Below are positions 55,264 through 64,000 of a stretch of 64,000 nucleotides of DNA, one piece after another. The notes below the pieces were generated by a model. The model made no database searches. It saw only the letters and a program-made list of their open reading frames with translations, and was not told where the DNA came from. Where the stretch lies: positions 188,059,885 to 188,123,884 of the forward strand of contig OZ038379.1 of NCBI GenBank assembly GCA_964036045.1. Direction: 5' to 3'. The position numbers were made by a program, and so were the translations under genes. The DNA comes from Eutreptiella sp. 'Long Island Sound 2002' (lineage: Eukaryota > Euglenozoa > Euglenophyceae > Eutreptiales > Eutreptiaceae). Each line of letters opens with the position of its first letter. Position 1 is the first letter of the stretch.

Positions 55264-58120
55264 TGGTAGCAGAGGCTACCTGAATGTTGTTCCTTTGGTG
55301 TCCCAACCACAGCTAGCCCCACAGTACGGCCCCGTAGACTCCGCCACCTCCGGAGACGTAACGATTACGCTGCCGTGGTGCTGTGCGAACGAGGCCTTGA
55401 GAGGACTGCCTTGCGCAAGCCCAAATTGCCCAAGAAGGGCACAAATCAACAGTTGTGGAGGCCCAGATTACAATCAAGATCCCAGTCGAAATTGGCCATC
55501 AAGCAGCTGGAATCTCCCAGCCTACGCTAATGGCAACGCTCCGGTGGAGCTTACGGACCTGGCAGGTACTAATACTCCTTACCAATGTCCACATTTTGAG
55601 ACCATCGACGCCGACATTGACGACATTGAGATGGGTGGTCCAGGTGAGGTACCTGCCTATAATCGACCAGCCTCATGGGCACAATGGGACAACCATTTGT
55701 CTTCCGAAGTGACCCGTAACCTTGAGGCGCTTGAGGCCACGTCTAAGCTGATAGGACAAGAAAGAATCGCCTCTGATTTTTTATTTGAATATTTTTTCCT
55801 TCTTCAAGAAGAAATTAATACCAGGATGTGGTGGTGTTCTCAAGAAGATGAATCTTTTGCCATTTTCTTGCAGATCTGGGAGGCAAGCCCCTTCCCGAAG
55901 GAGAAGACCAAGGCACCTGTTGCCGGGCCCTCCGCCCCTCATCCCTCTGTTTCCATCCGCGACGATCTAGCCGCCGCGGTTGAGGAAGGAATTTTAGAGG
56001 CAGCTAGGCAGGCAAGCCTGGAAATTAGGACTGAAGGAGCTCCCCAAGTGGACTCCTGGCTGCGAACCACTGAGATTAGCGGTCCGACAGCCTGCTCAGG
56101 CCCTTCAGGACACGGTATGTACTGTCCTGCCGACTGCTCTTGCAGATTACAGCGAGACTCTGAGCTCCAATTGCTCAAAGATCAAATGCAACTCATCATT
56201 CAGACGCTGGGAATTAAAGATCTTTTCAAGACCCACATGCGATCTGAGGGCGCATCATCGGTGGAACAAACAACAGAACCGTCGGAGGAGGCGACAGAAA
56301 TTTTTTCGATTGCTCCTTCGGTGGACTCTAAGACCACCGACGCAAGGATCAGCAGGACTAAGCTAAAGGAAAGGGTTACAATCTCTCGATCTCAGAGTAG
56401 ATCGGTGAAGGCTAGGAATGAGGCTCAAAATGCCAAACGAACTGCCTCCTGTACTACCCTTCCTGCTGTTGATTCCAATGCAATTGCCCAGATGTTGCTC
56501 GCCCAGACCCTCGTCGGAGCTGGTGTGGCTAATGATGCCGCCAAGGTGTCTGCCATTACGGCCGGTGTTGGGCTGGATTCACTTCTAAATCGTACTTCAT
56601 TGCGACTTCGTCAGGTTGCCAAGCAACCGAAGTATAATGGGAACCCCAGACGTTGGCCTCAGTTCCAACGGGAATTTAAACTGTGGGTTAAGACTCAAAA
56701 ACTCCAGGATGATCAGTTCCTGATGGCGCTCCTCGACTGCCTTGAGGGAGCGCCGGCCAACACTTGGCTCAGAACCTGGAGTGATCGTGAGGATTCAAGT
56801 TCCCCCCTTACCTTTGATGAGGTGTGGGAACAGTTGGAGGTACGTGGATCCCGGCTGCCTGAGGACCATTACCACCAGATGTTGAAGAATTTTCCTTCGT
56901 TCTCGCGATTAATCTTGCACGAAGTGCAGGACAAGAGACAGCGCTTCTGGAATCTCGTAGAAGAATCTGAACATTCAGGCGAAAAATGTTCTAGTGCCGA
57001 GCTGAAAAATCTGATTTTTGACAAGATCCCCTCAGAAACCGCCGCCACCCTTCGGAAGAGACAGTCCGAAGAAAAGGTCAAGACCTGGTGGGCGGAAGTC
57101 GATGGCTTCGACGCCTCGGCCAACCGGTTTACAGTCAGGGAGGCACTTCAAAAGTGCTCCCCCACGTCGTTTACCAAGGTGAAATTCACTGAAAACACGT
57201 GGAAAATCAAGTTTAATGAACACGAGGATCGGGACTTGTTTGTCCAAGTCCTCAACAGGGGAGTAAGTTTCCACGGCCATCGCCTGAAGGCCAGGAACTG
57301 GGTGTTTTCGTTTACCCCGCAGGAACTGTGGGAAGAGGTTGAGAGGCTCGCTGACGCCGCCAATCAAAATTTCCATGAGGGTCTTGGGGGAAACAAGAAT
57401 ACCCAGCAAAACACCCAAAATGGGGCCCAAAAGGGCAACAAAAAGGTGAATGACACCCGGAATGTTCAGGATCATTGTAGCATCTGCCTTCTTTTAGGTT
57501 CTACGAACCGAGCTAAGACGCATTCTACTGCTAATCACCGATGGTCTGCTTACGATCACGAGGTGATTGGTGAAAATGTCAGTAATTCGCAGAATTCAGA
57601 CAGGAATGACAGACAGGTGCATGGTGCCAAGGGGGGAAAGGGTAATTCGACTCCCTCCGGTGGGAACAAAAATACTGGAGGCCCTGGCGGGTCCCAAGGC
57701 AAAGGGAATCGGACTCCATCCGGCTCCGGTGGACAGCCAAACGGCCAGACAAGTCCCAATGTCAACGCCGGAGGCGGAAATCGAAATCCAGGCCAAACCC
57801 CTCAATCCGGTACAAACAAAGGAAATGCTCCAGGATCACAGGGTAAAGGTAAGGGAAATCCTTCAGGAACCCCTTTCTCTGGTAAGGGCAGAGGGCGTGG
57901 CGACGGTGGAGGTCCATCATCCGGCGGCCGTGGCCGTGGACGAGGAAAGGGCAATCATCGTGTGGATCAGGTCTCAGGTGCAGATCAGGTGTCTGATGCG
58001 GATCGAGATTATGTCGAAAATGCTCTGAATCCAGCGGATGATCCGTTCCAAGATGAGTGGATCGATGAATCAGGCTGTGTTCACAATATTAATGCAGCCG
58101 CTGGAGGTCAGAACGCCTAG
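55100..58120 (+). CDS. Gag polyprotein of E1b (1006 aa)
   Basis: Same protein as E1a Gag with scattered substitutions and a five-residue deletion (ALEALEATSK where E1a has an extra LCLLA). It keeps the LTR-encoded N-terminus, the Gag core (YNGNPRRWPQF), the CSIC..H cluster and the RGRG tail. No stops or frameshifts interrupt 1006 codons, which fits recent insertion. It ends at TAG 58118-58120, followed in frame by pol. An intact Gag with broken Pol suggests retention of packaging or particle function, though there has also been little time to decay. Confidence 0.9.
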   Translation: MDLASVVAALASVGVRVSGSTPNNNIQEDSSRACPTGLAGPEPSGTHNDPGQHFHGSRGYLNVVPLVSQPQLAPQYGPVDSATSGDVTITLPWCCANEALRGLPCASPNCPRRAQINSCGGPDYNQDPSRNWPSSSWNLPAYANGNAPVELTDLAGTNTPYQCPHFETIDADIDDIEMGGPGEVPAYNRPASWAQWDNHLSSEVTRNLEALEATSKLIGQERIASDFLFEYFFLLQEEINTRMWWCSQEDESFAIFLQIWEASPFPKEKTKAPVAGPSAPHPSVSIRDDLAAAVEEGILEAARQASLEIRTEGAPQVDSWLRTTEISGPTACSGPSGHGMYCPADCSCRLQRDSELQLLKDQMQLIIQTLGIKDLFKTHMRSEGASSVEQTTEPSEEATEIFSIAPSVDSKTTDARISRTKLKERVTISRSQSRSVKARNEAQNAKRTASCTTLPAVDSNAIAQMLLAQTLVGAGVANDAAKVSAITAGVGLDSLLNRTSLRLRQVAKQPKYNGNPRRWPQFQREFKLWVKTQKLQDDQFLMALLDCLEGAPANTWLRTWSDREDSSSPLTFDEVWEQLEVRGSRLPEDHYHQMLKNFPSFSRLILHEVQDKRQRFWNLVEESEHSGEKCSSAELKNLIFDKIPSETAATLRKRQSEEKVKTWWAEVDGFDASANRFTVREALQKCSPTSFTKVKFTENTWKIKFNEHEDRDLFVQVLNRGVSFHGHRLKARNWVFSFTPQELWEEVERLADAANQNFHEGLGGNKNTQQNTQNGAQKGNKKVNDTRNVQDHCSICLLLGSTNRAKTHSTANHRWSAYDHEVIGENVSNSQNSDRNDRQVHGAKGGKGNSTPSGGNKNTGGPGGSQGKGNRTPSGSGGQPNGQTSPNVNAGGGNRNPGQTPQSGTNKGNAPGSQGKGKGNPSGTPFSGKGRGRGDGGGPSSGGRGRGRGKGNHRVDQVSGADQVSDADRDYVENALNPADDPFQDEWIDESGCVHNINAAAGGQNA
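55264..55280 (+). promoter_or_regulatory. Primer binding site of E1b
   Basis: TGGTAGCAGAGGCTACC directly follows the LTR. It is identical to E1a and is translated within Gag. Confidence 0.82.
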
Positions 58121-58155
58121 GGGAGCCACGAAAATCGCCCCTCCCCAGGCGATTT
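58118..58155 (+). promoter_or_regulatory. Gag UAG stop with readthrough-type 3' structure (E1b)
   Basis: TAG, then GGGAG (58121-58125), then arms AAATCGCC (58132-58139) and GGCGATTT (58148-58155) around a loop holding CTCCC (58141-58145), which can pair with GGGAG. It is identical to E1a. If both stems formed together the last connecting loop would be only about two bases, which is tight, so alternating hairpins are also possible. Confidence 0.6.
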
Positions 58156-60106
58156 CAGGCATGATCCCCAAATTCCTGATCGACCATTACTTGATGTAGG
58201 GTCGCTTGTCTCCTCTCCCCTGGATCCGGCAGCGGATCCTCCTGTTGTAGTGGACGAGGTTGGTGTACAGTCCAAGCACAGGGCTCGTCAGTTTGTCACA
58301 AAGCTGTGGGTCTCTGATTGCAAGGGAAATTTCCACCTCGCCACTTGTTTGTGTGACAATGGATCAGAGGTAAATCTCCAATCCAATTCATTCTTACCCG
58401 ACGACTGCGTGTTTGAATCGCCTCATCCTGTTACCCTCGAGGGAGTTTCTGGACATTCTCTCGCAGGTGGGCAACGCGGTTGTTATATATCAACTCATTT
58501 GGTCGCTCAAGACCTTTGGGAAGAGCAAAATGTGGAAGAAGTTGTCCTTAAGGATGACTACTTCTATCGTGCTGACATAAAGTATGACCTTTATTTGGGC
58601 CATCCTTGGCTTCGCAAGAACAGGGTAGCGCCCGTAGGTCATCGTCGTTGTTTTTTGCTGGAGTCAGGCCCCTTGGAGCGTCCTGAATTTCGTTTTTTGC
58701 ACGCAGGGTTTAAAAGTGCAGAAGAATTTTTGAAGCAAAAGGTGACACCAAAATTTGGTGAAGATGTCACCATTGCAGAGGTGAATGGGAGTGCCGATTA
58801 CTCCCAAGAGTTAGAATGTCTTCGTAGGGACTCCCAGCCACGACGCCCTTCGCGCTGGCACTCTTCATCCTACAGAGTTGTCGACAAATGGCGCGATGCA
58901 ATTTGTGAATACTTTCATGAACATCATTCCTTTTGGCCCCAGTATGATGCCTTTGCTAACCGTATGAACAAGCGCTTTGACAAGCACTTCAGCGACGCTT
59001 GGACCCACAAATGGGACAAGAAGTTGTGGATTAATCCTCCGTTTCACTTAATCCAGCAGGTCATCCATAAAATCAAGCAAGATAAAACCCAGGCAATTTT
59101 AGTTGTGCCCTTGTGGGATGACAAGCCTTGGTTTCAGGAATTACAAGACATTTGTGTTGATTACATCGAACTTCCCAGGAAGATTAAGCTGTATGCCAGG
59201 GACGACACAGGTCCCCTGCCACAGCGGTCCTGGAGTTCGCTTGCATTCCTGGTGGATGGAAAGCTTTCTGACTCTAATTCTGCTGATTCTAGTACAGATT
59301 CCTGTGTTGGGTCTGAATCTGAGGTTGAGCGTGGTACTGATGATGAATCTATTTTTTCTGATTTTTGTCCGTCAGATACCCAAGGTGATTCAACGTCCAA
59401 TGGATCCGCCTCGTCTCCCTCTTCCCCAATACGGTCGACATCGAAAAGAATCTTCAGTGCACGGGCGAGGAAAAATCTCCAATCGCGCCGCAAATTCAGA
59501 GTTTTTTATGAAAAACCCCCCGTGGAAGCTTTCATGGATCCTTTCGAGGAGCTGGATCACGAGGAAAATCTTTGGGATTTCGACACAAGACCCACCTATC
59601 TTCAAGAGGCAGTTGATACGGACCTGTTTAGGGACATCCGTAAGAAGATTCTTCCTGCCAAAGCCGAAGAAGTCGCCAAAGTTTTTTCGACAGTAATTCC
59701 TGGCGATCAGGTGGACACTGAATTGTGTTCCAAGTCAAGAGAAAAGATTTTTGAGGAACGGAAGGACACAACCCTTTCAGGGAAGTTGATCAAAGACCCC
59801 CCTGTCCGTGGACAGTTCGGTGAAGCCTTCATCGAGCTTCGTGAAGGGTACAAGGCAAAAAAACAGCGCCCTTATGAAAATCATGGACATAAACATGAGA
59901 TCCTCAGAAAAATCATCGAGAGAAATCTCAGGGAATTTGGTTGGCTTGAGGGTTGTATGACCAGCGAATGGTGCTGTTCACCCTTCACAGTCCCGAAGCC
60001 ACCGCCTGCAGACCAGAACACCATTGATGGTTGGCGAATGGTGGTTGATTTTCGCAATCTCAACGCCGAAACCAAGGCGGATTCGCACCCCCTGCCCCTC
60101 ATTTAG
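58121..60106 (+). pseudogene. Pol of E1b: protease, methyltransferase-like module, start of RT
   Basis: In frame with gag after the UAG. Retropepsin with CDNGSEVNL (D codon 58355-58357) and YDLYLGHPWL; methyltransferase-like module with INPPF (59030-59044); acidic Ser/Asp linker; RT start with WCCSPFTVPKPP and MVVDFRNLN. TAG at 60104-60106 replaces a GAG present in E1a. Homology to E1a pol ends at about 60168, so the RT catalytic YIDD, RNase H and integrase are absent. The product could be at most protease plus the module. Confidence 0.88.
58870..59240 (+). other. Dam-like N6-adenine methyltransferase module in E1b Pol
   Basis: WPQYDAFANRMNKRF, then KLWINPPFHLI, then ILVVPLWDDKPWF. It retains Asn in NPPF, the motif IV form of amino-methyltransferases. 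It lies between the retropepsin and an acidic linker before RT. Both E1 copies agree. Confidence 0.6.
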
Positions 60107-60168
60107 GAGGAAATCGCCAAGAGAGCGAGAGGTCGTTTGTTTTCTGTGCTGGATCAGCGTCACGGCTT

Positions 60169-61678
60169 AGATACGCTGACGGAGTGTGCTGCCGTGTTCA
60201 GAAAAAACCAAACTCAGGCTTAATTCAGGCAGATTCGGGGTAATCTTGTCTCTGTTGGTCTGTGCATCTTTGGAATTTGGCTACTCGTGCAGATGGAAGC
60301 AAATGTACATAATCAAAACGCTGGCCAGCGACATTCACCCCTACAGGTAACCCCTGTAGTACTGGCTGCACCAGATGCGACGCCAGGAACTCAGATCTCA
60401 CCTTCATTTGCTGTGATGCTGACGCCAAAGTCCAGATTCTGATCCAGGATCCTCAAATTTACCTTGAATTTCTCAGGTTTGTCCATCATTCTGCCACTGT
60501 TGTACGAAACCCAGACGTCAATTGTTCAGACAATCTTCATCTAGGAGCTCTAGGGACTTCTAACAGCAACCTCTGAAGTCCGTAAGCTTCGTTGTATTTT
60601 TGGCACACGCCAATGTGAGCTCAATCCGACCAGAAACTGTCGAGAATGGTGAATCCAAGTGTCTTGTGGGACTCCATCGAAGGATTGGCCTTGTCCAAGT
60701 CGATTGACACCACCGCCACTGTAAATTCGGTGTCTCTCAGTTATATACTGTCAGTAAAGCGCCTTCAGCGAACCTTCGGCGCGTTACATGCCAAGGATCC
60801 AGGGCCAGCATGTCCCATCATGATGCATCATCACATGATCCACATTTTGATAGAATCTGTTAGATGCTCGCGAACCAACGTGCCGGAAAGCACAATTGAG
60901 CTGAATAAACGACAATATATATTTACTTTAGTCTAAACGAAAGTGTTAGTAGTTGCAGTTGTAGACATTCCGCTTCATTTCACCTTCATCTCAGGGAATT
61001 TACTCATGTTAGGACAATTTAGATTGATTTCCTTGTCATCTCCCATCATTCCTCGAAGATCTGTTTAGATCTAAGTGAACAGAAGAACATCTCTACCTTC
61101 GGTGGTTCACTTAGGGTCTGTAGACTACATGTGTATTTGTTTAACCTCTCTGTGATTGCTTAATCCCCTCAATCTCTGCTCAAATTCATTCTCATTTTTG
61201 CTGAATCTTGTGATCATCCACCAGATGCGCCAAATCTGAGCCACTTGCTGTACTTTTCAGAACGAGAAAAGCGGGATAACACGATGTAGAGTTCGGCGAG
61301 GACACAGTAGCGTGCCCGCGACAGCGAAACTGTGCCTGAGCGTTGAGATGTCACTCCAATTCTTGATCCCCCCACTCAATCCTCCAATAATCTACCTCAT
61401 TCTCAACCAATGCATGGTTTGGTATCGATTCTCGATACGTTTACATGCTTTTTAGCCCTTGACCTAATGTTTTACTGCACGGAGGACTGTTCGTCACTTC
61501 TCATTTTGTCTCATTTCAGGTTCATCCAGCCTGATTCAGTGCCAATTCAGCCCAAATCAGGTCAGATCAAGCAGATTTCGCCTCATCGAGGCTACATTTC
61601 TATGTTTTTCTGAGACTTACCCGCACTACGTTCTTCGTTGACGTAGCGACACACCCCAGTGTGTTTTTGGAGGGGGAG
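60169..61678 (+). other. Non-pol 3' segment of E1b
   Basis: AT-richer sequence replacing the rest of pol. Only short frames occur; the longest (60646-60936, 96 aa) has no recognised domain. It may be the natural 3' untranslated region plus captured sequence. It cannot be compared with E1a, whose 3' end lies outside the window. Confidence 0.55.
61669..61678 (+). promoter_or_regulatory. Polypurine tract of E1b
   Basis: GGAGGGGGAG lies directly before the 3' LTR TG. Confidence 0.87.
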
Positions 61679-62210
61679 TGTAAGTGCGGCTAGCCCCATC
61701 TGCTCAGATTTTCAGACATTCTGCCCAGATTGGCTACATTTTGGTCACTTTCTTTACTTCGGCGGAATTGCCGCCTCGCAGCTCAGTCACAGGATATTTC
61801 CTATATATTTCTGATATGCCGGATTTGATTCCGCGGTCCATTTCCCGTAAATCCGCCGCGTTCCGCTATTTTAGCTGGAATCGCCATTTGCCGCTGACGC
61901 GCGCTCGCGGGCCAGATCGGCCAGACAATTTTACATAAATGGATTATTTAAATCTTTTCAGACAGTTTTGGACACTCAGATGTATTTAGAATAATTCCCC
62001 TCAATTTTCTTCATAGACTGGGATTTTCTGCCGGACCACAATCAGCATGGACCTTGCTTCTGTTGTCGCTGCTCTCGCCTCCGTTGGTGTCCGTGTCTCT
62101 GGTTCTACCCCCAATAACAACATCCAGGAAGACTCCTCGCGTGCCTGCCCCACTGGTCTTGCCGGCCCCGAGCCCTCCGGCACCCACAACGACCCAGGGC
62201 AGCACTTTCA
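61679..62210 (+). repeat. 3' LTR of E1b
   Basis: It matches the 5' LTR except at two positions seen by eye. It carries the gag ATG at 62047, which opens a 254-codon frame continuing into satellite (to 62811). That frame is a by-product of LTR structure, not a gene. Confidence 0.95.
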
Positions 62211-63700
62211 GTCCTCTGGAGCGGGCGGCCAGGGTTCCGCGACCCGTGTGTCCCGGGTGCGGTCGGTGCGGGCGTGGGGACCCAGCACCGGCCCCACAGC
62301 GTGCGCCCTTGCGGGCCGGCGTTGCTCGCTCTTGGGTTGGCGGAAGGGCGTCCCCGGGGGGGGTGCCTTCCACCATTGTGAGGGGCGTCTGAGGTCAGGC
62401 GCTGTCCCTCCCCGGACTGCCCGCCCGCTGGGCGGGCCGTTGGGGTCCGCCACCGATGTGCTGTGGGCGCGGGTGTGTGGGTGTGGGGGCCCAACTCTGT
62501 CCCCGTTGGCCTGCATGCCCTGTGGGGACTGTGCGTTGCGGGGGTGGTCGGGGGCCGTCCCCGGGGGGATGGCCGGCCACCGTTGTGAGGGGCGCCTGGA
62601 GTCAGGCGCTGTCCCTCCCCCGGCCGCCCGTCCTCTGGAGCGGGCGGCCAGGGTTCCGCGACCCGTGTGTCCCGGGTGCGGTCGGTGCGGGCGTGGGGAC
62701 CCAGCACCGGTCCCACAGCGTGCGCCCTTGCTGGCTGGCGTTGCTGGCTGTGGGGGTGGCGGAAGGGCGTCCCCGGGGGGGGTGCCTTCCACCATTGTGA
62801 GGGGCATCTGAGGTCAGGCGCTGTCCCTCCCCCGATTGCCCGCCCACTGGGCGGGCTGTTGGGGTCCGCCAGCCACGTGCTGTGGGCGCGGGTGTGTGGG
62901 TGTGGGGGCCCAACACTGTCCCCTAGGCCTGCATGCCCTGTGGGGGCTGCGTGCCGCGGGGGTGGTGGGGGGCCGTCCCCGGGGGGGGTGGCCTGCCACC
63001 GTTGTGAGGGGCGCCTGGTGTCAGGCGCTGTCCCTCCCCTGGCCGCCCGTCCTCTGGAGCGGGCAGCCAGGGTTCCGCGACCCGTGTGTCCCGGGTGCGG
63101 TCGGTGCGGGCGTGGGGACCCAGCACCGGCCCCATAGCGTGCGCCCTTGCGGGCCGCCGTTGCTCGCTGTGGGGCTGGGGGAAGGGCGTCCCCGGGGGGG
63201 TAGGTTCAATTATTTTGAGGCGCGCCTGAGGCAAGGCGCTCCCCCTCCCCCGACTACCCGCCCACTGGGCGGGCTGTTGGGGTCCACCACCCACGTGCTG
63301 TAGGTGCGGGTGTGTGGGTGTGGGCATCCAACACTGTCCCTTTGGCCTGCATGCCCTGTGGGGGCTGCGTGCCGCGGGGTTGGTGGGCGGCCGTCCCCCG
63401 GGGGGGGGGGTTGGCCTGCCACCGTTGTGAGGGGCGTCTGCTGTCAGGCGCTGTCCCTCCCCCGGACGCCCGTCCTCTGGAGCGGGCAGCCAGGGTTCCG
63501 CAACCCGTGTGTCCCGGGTGCGGTCGGTGTGGGCGTGGGGACCCAGCACCGGCCCCACGGCGCGCGCCCTTGCGGGCCAGCGTTGCGCGCCGTGGGGATG
63601 GCAGTAGGGCGTCCCCGGGGGGGTTGCCGTCCGCCGTTGTGAGGGGCGTCTGGGGTCAGACGCCTCCCCTTCCCCGGCTGCCCGCCCTCTGGGCGGGCTG
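62211..63700 (+). repeat. GC-rich satellite, ~420-bp higher-order unit of two ~210-bp monomers
   Basis: GGAAGGGCGTCCCCGG or a close variant recurs near 62341, 62761, 63180 and 63603, a period of 419-423 bp. Within each period two related monomers alternate (one with GCCCGTCCTCTGGAGCGGG, one with GCCCGCCCACTGGGCGGG). Long open frames on both strands are composition effects. Confidence 0.9.
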
Positions 63701-64000
63701 CCGGGGCTCGTTGGGTGTGTGCAGTGTGTGTGGTGTCTGTGCCGTGCGTGTCGTGGTGCGCGGTGCCGCTCTTCTCTTGTCCCTCTGGTGCTCCCCTCTC
63801 CGGTGTCTCTGTGCGGTGTTGTACTTGTCGTGTGCCTGCCGTGCCCCCTTCCCTGTGCGCGCCCCTTGCTCGGCTGCTGACTACCCCTTGTTCCTTTCGT
63901 GGCTTCGTTGCTCTTTACCCTTTCCTCTACCCTTCTCCCTGGCATGCACTTTTTCCCTGCCTCCGCTTTGGTGCGTGTCTCGGTCTTTTTCCTTGCCGGC
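63701..64000. other. GT- and CT-rich low-complexity edge
   Basis: Satellite similarity fades into GTGTGTG- and CCCTT-rich sequence. No gene seen. Confidence 0.5.

Larger units (their letters stand above)
54732..62210 (+). mobile_element. Ty3/gypsy retrotransposon E1b, recent, internally deleted
   Basis: LTRs 54732-55263 and 61679-62210 (532 bp each) differ at only two positions that I can see. Flanks are GTCCT at 54727-54731 and 62211-62215, a 5-bp target duplication inside satellite. Gag is intact. Pol is cut in early RT at about 60168, and a 1.5-kb unrelated segment leads to the polypurine tract. The copy therefore moved recently but cannot supply RT, RNase H or integrase, so it would depend on a full element such as E1a. 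Confidence 0.94.

Noticed and set aside
1-64000. CRISPR arrays, bacterial operons, rRNA genes
   Set aside because: No regular short direct repeats with unique spacers, no Shine-Dalgarno-led gene runs and no rRNA core motifs were seen.

Overview
This window is repeat-dense eukaryotic nuclear DNA. No host gene is recognisable. Nearly everything that can be named belongs to Ty3/gypsy-type LTR retrotransposons, their LTR fragments, a LINE-like or otherwise unclassified zinc-finger ORF, and GC-rich tandem repeats. The host cannot be named from the sequence. The tRNA-iMet-type primer binding sites, pol III-like boxes, chromodomain integrases and extreme satellite content point to a large-genome eukaryote such as an alga or other protist; a dinoflagellate or streptophyte alga is only a guess.

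Layout. 1-7764 (minus): element E1a, coding-competent as far as visible and cut by the window edge. 8073-10987 (minus): LTR-like repeat B1. About 11.2-12.4 kb: six ~200-bp tandem units. 13124-27256: element E2 (2.36-kb LTRs, decayed gag-pol, a 935-bp insertion inside pol). 27257-27945: scrambled E2 fragments. 29.3-31.7 kb: GC-rich satellite, minus orientation. 32.0-33.4 kb: 3' fragment of chromovirus E4. 33871-36804: a 1.46-kb tandem duplication. 36.8-38.4 kb: GT/GC-rich low complexity. 38451-41351 (minus): second B copy. 41.4-42.9 kb: GGT-rich tract. 42965-44913 (minus): E4 integrase and chromodomain. 45440-50307 (plus): E3 nucleocapsid and pol. About 50308-54130 (minus): broken CCCH/C2H2 zinc-finger ORF. 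54.2-54.7 kb: satellite. 54732-62210 (plus): E1b, a recent internally deleted E1 copy inserted in the satellite with a GTCCT target duplication. 62211-63700: satellite again.

How the genes work together. Each element encodes Gag (particle and RNA binding) followed by protease, a methyltransferase-like module, reverse transcriptase, RNase H and integrase, as far as each is preserved. Three features recur. (1) Gag and Pol lie in the same frame separated by one UAG in E1, E2 and E3, in the context TAG-RGG-RGC, which suggests stop-codon readthrough. (2) A module resembling phage/DIRS-type DNA N6-adenine methyltransferase lies between protease and reverse transcriptase in all three. (3) In E1 and E2 the gag start codon lies inside the 5' LTR, so the primer binding site is translated and each 3' LTR carries a start codon that opens chimeric ORFs into flanking DNA. 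These three shared traits are the best candidates for something not yet properly described. All homology statements rest on motifs read by eye.
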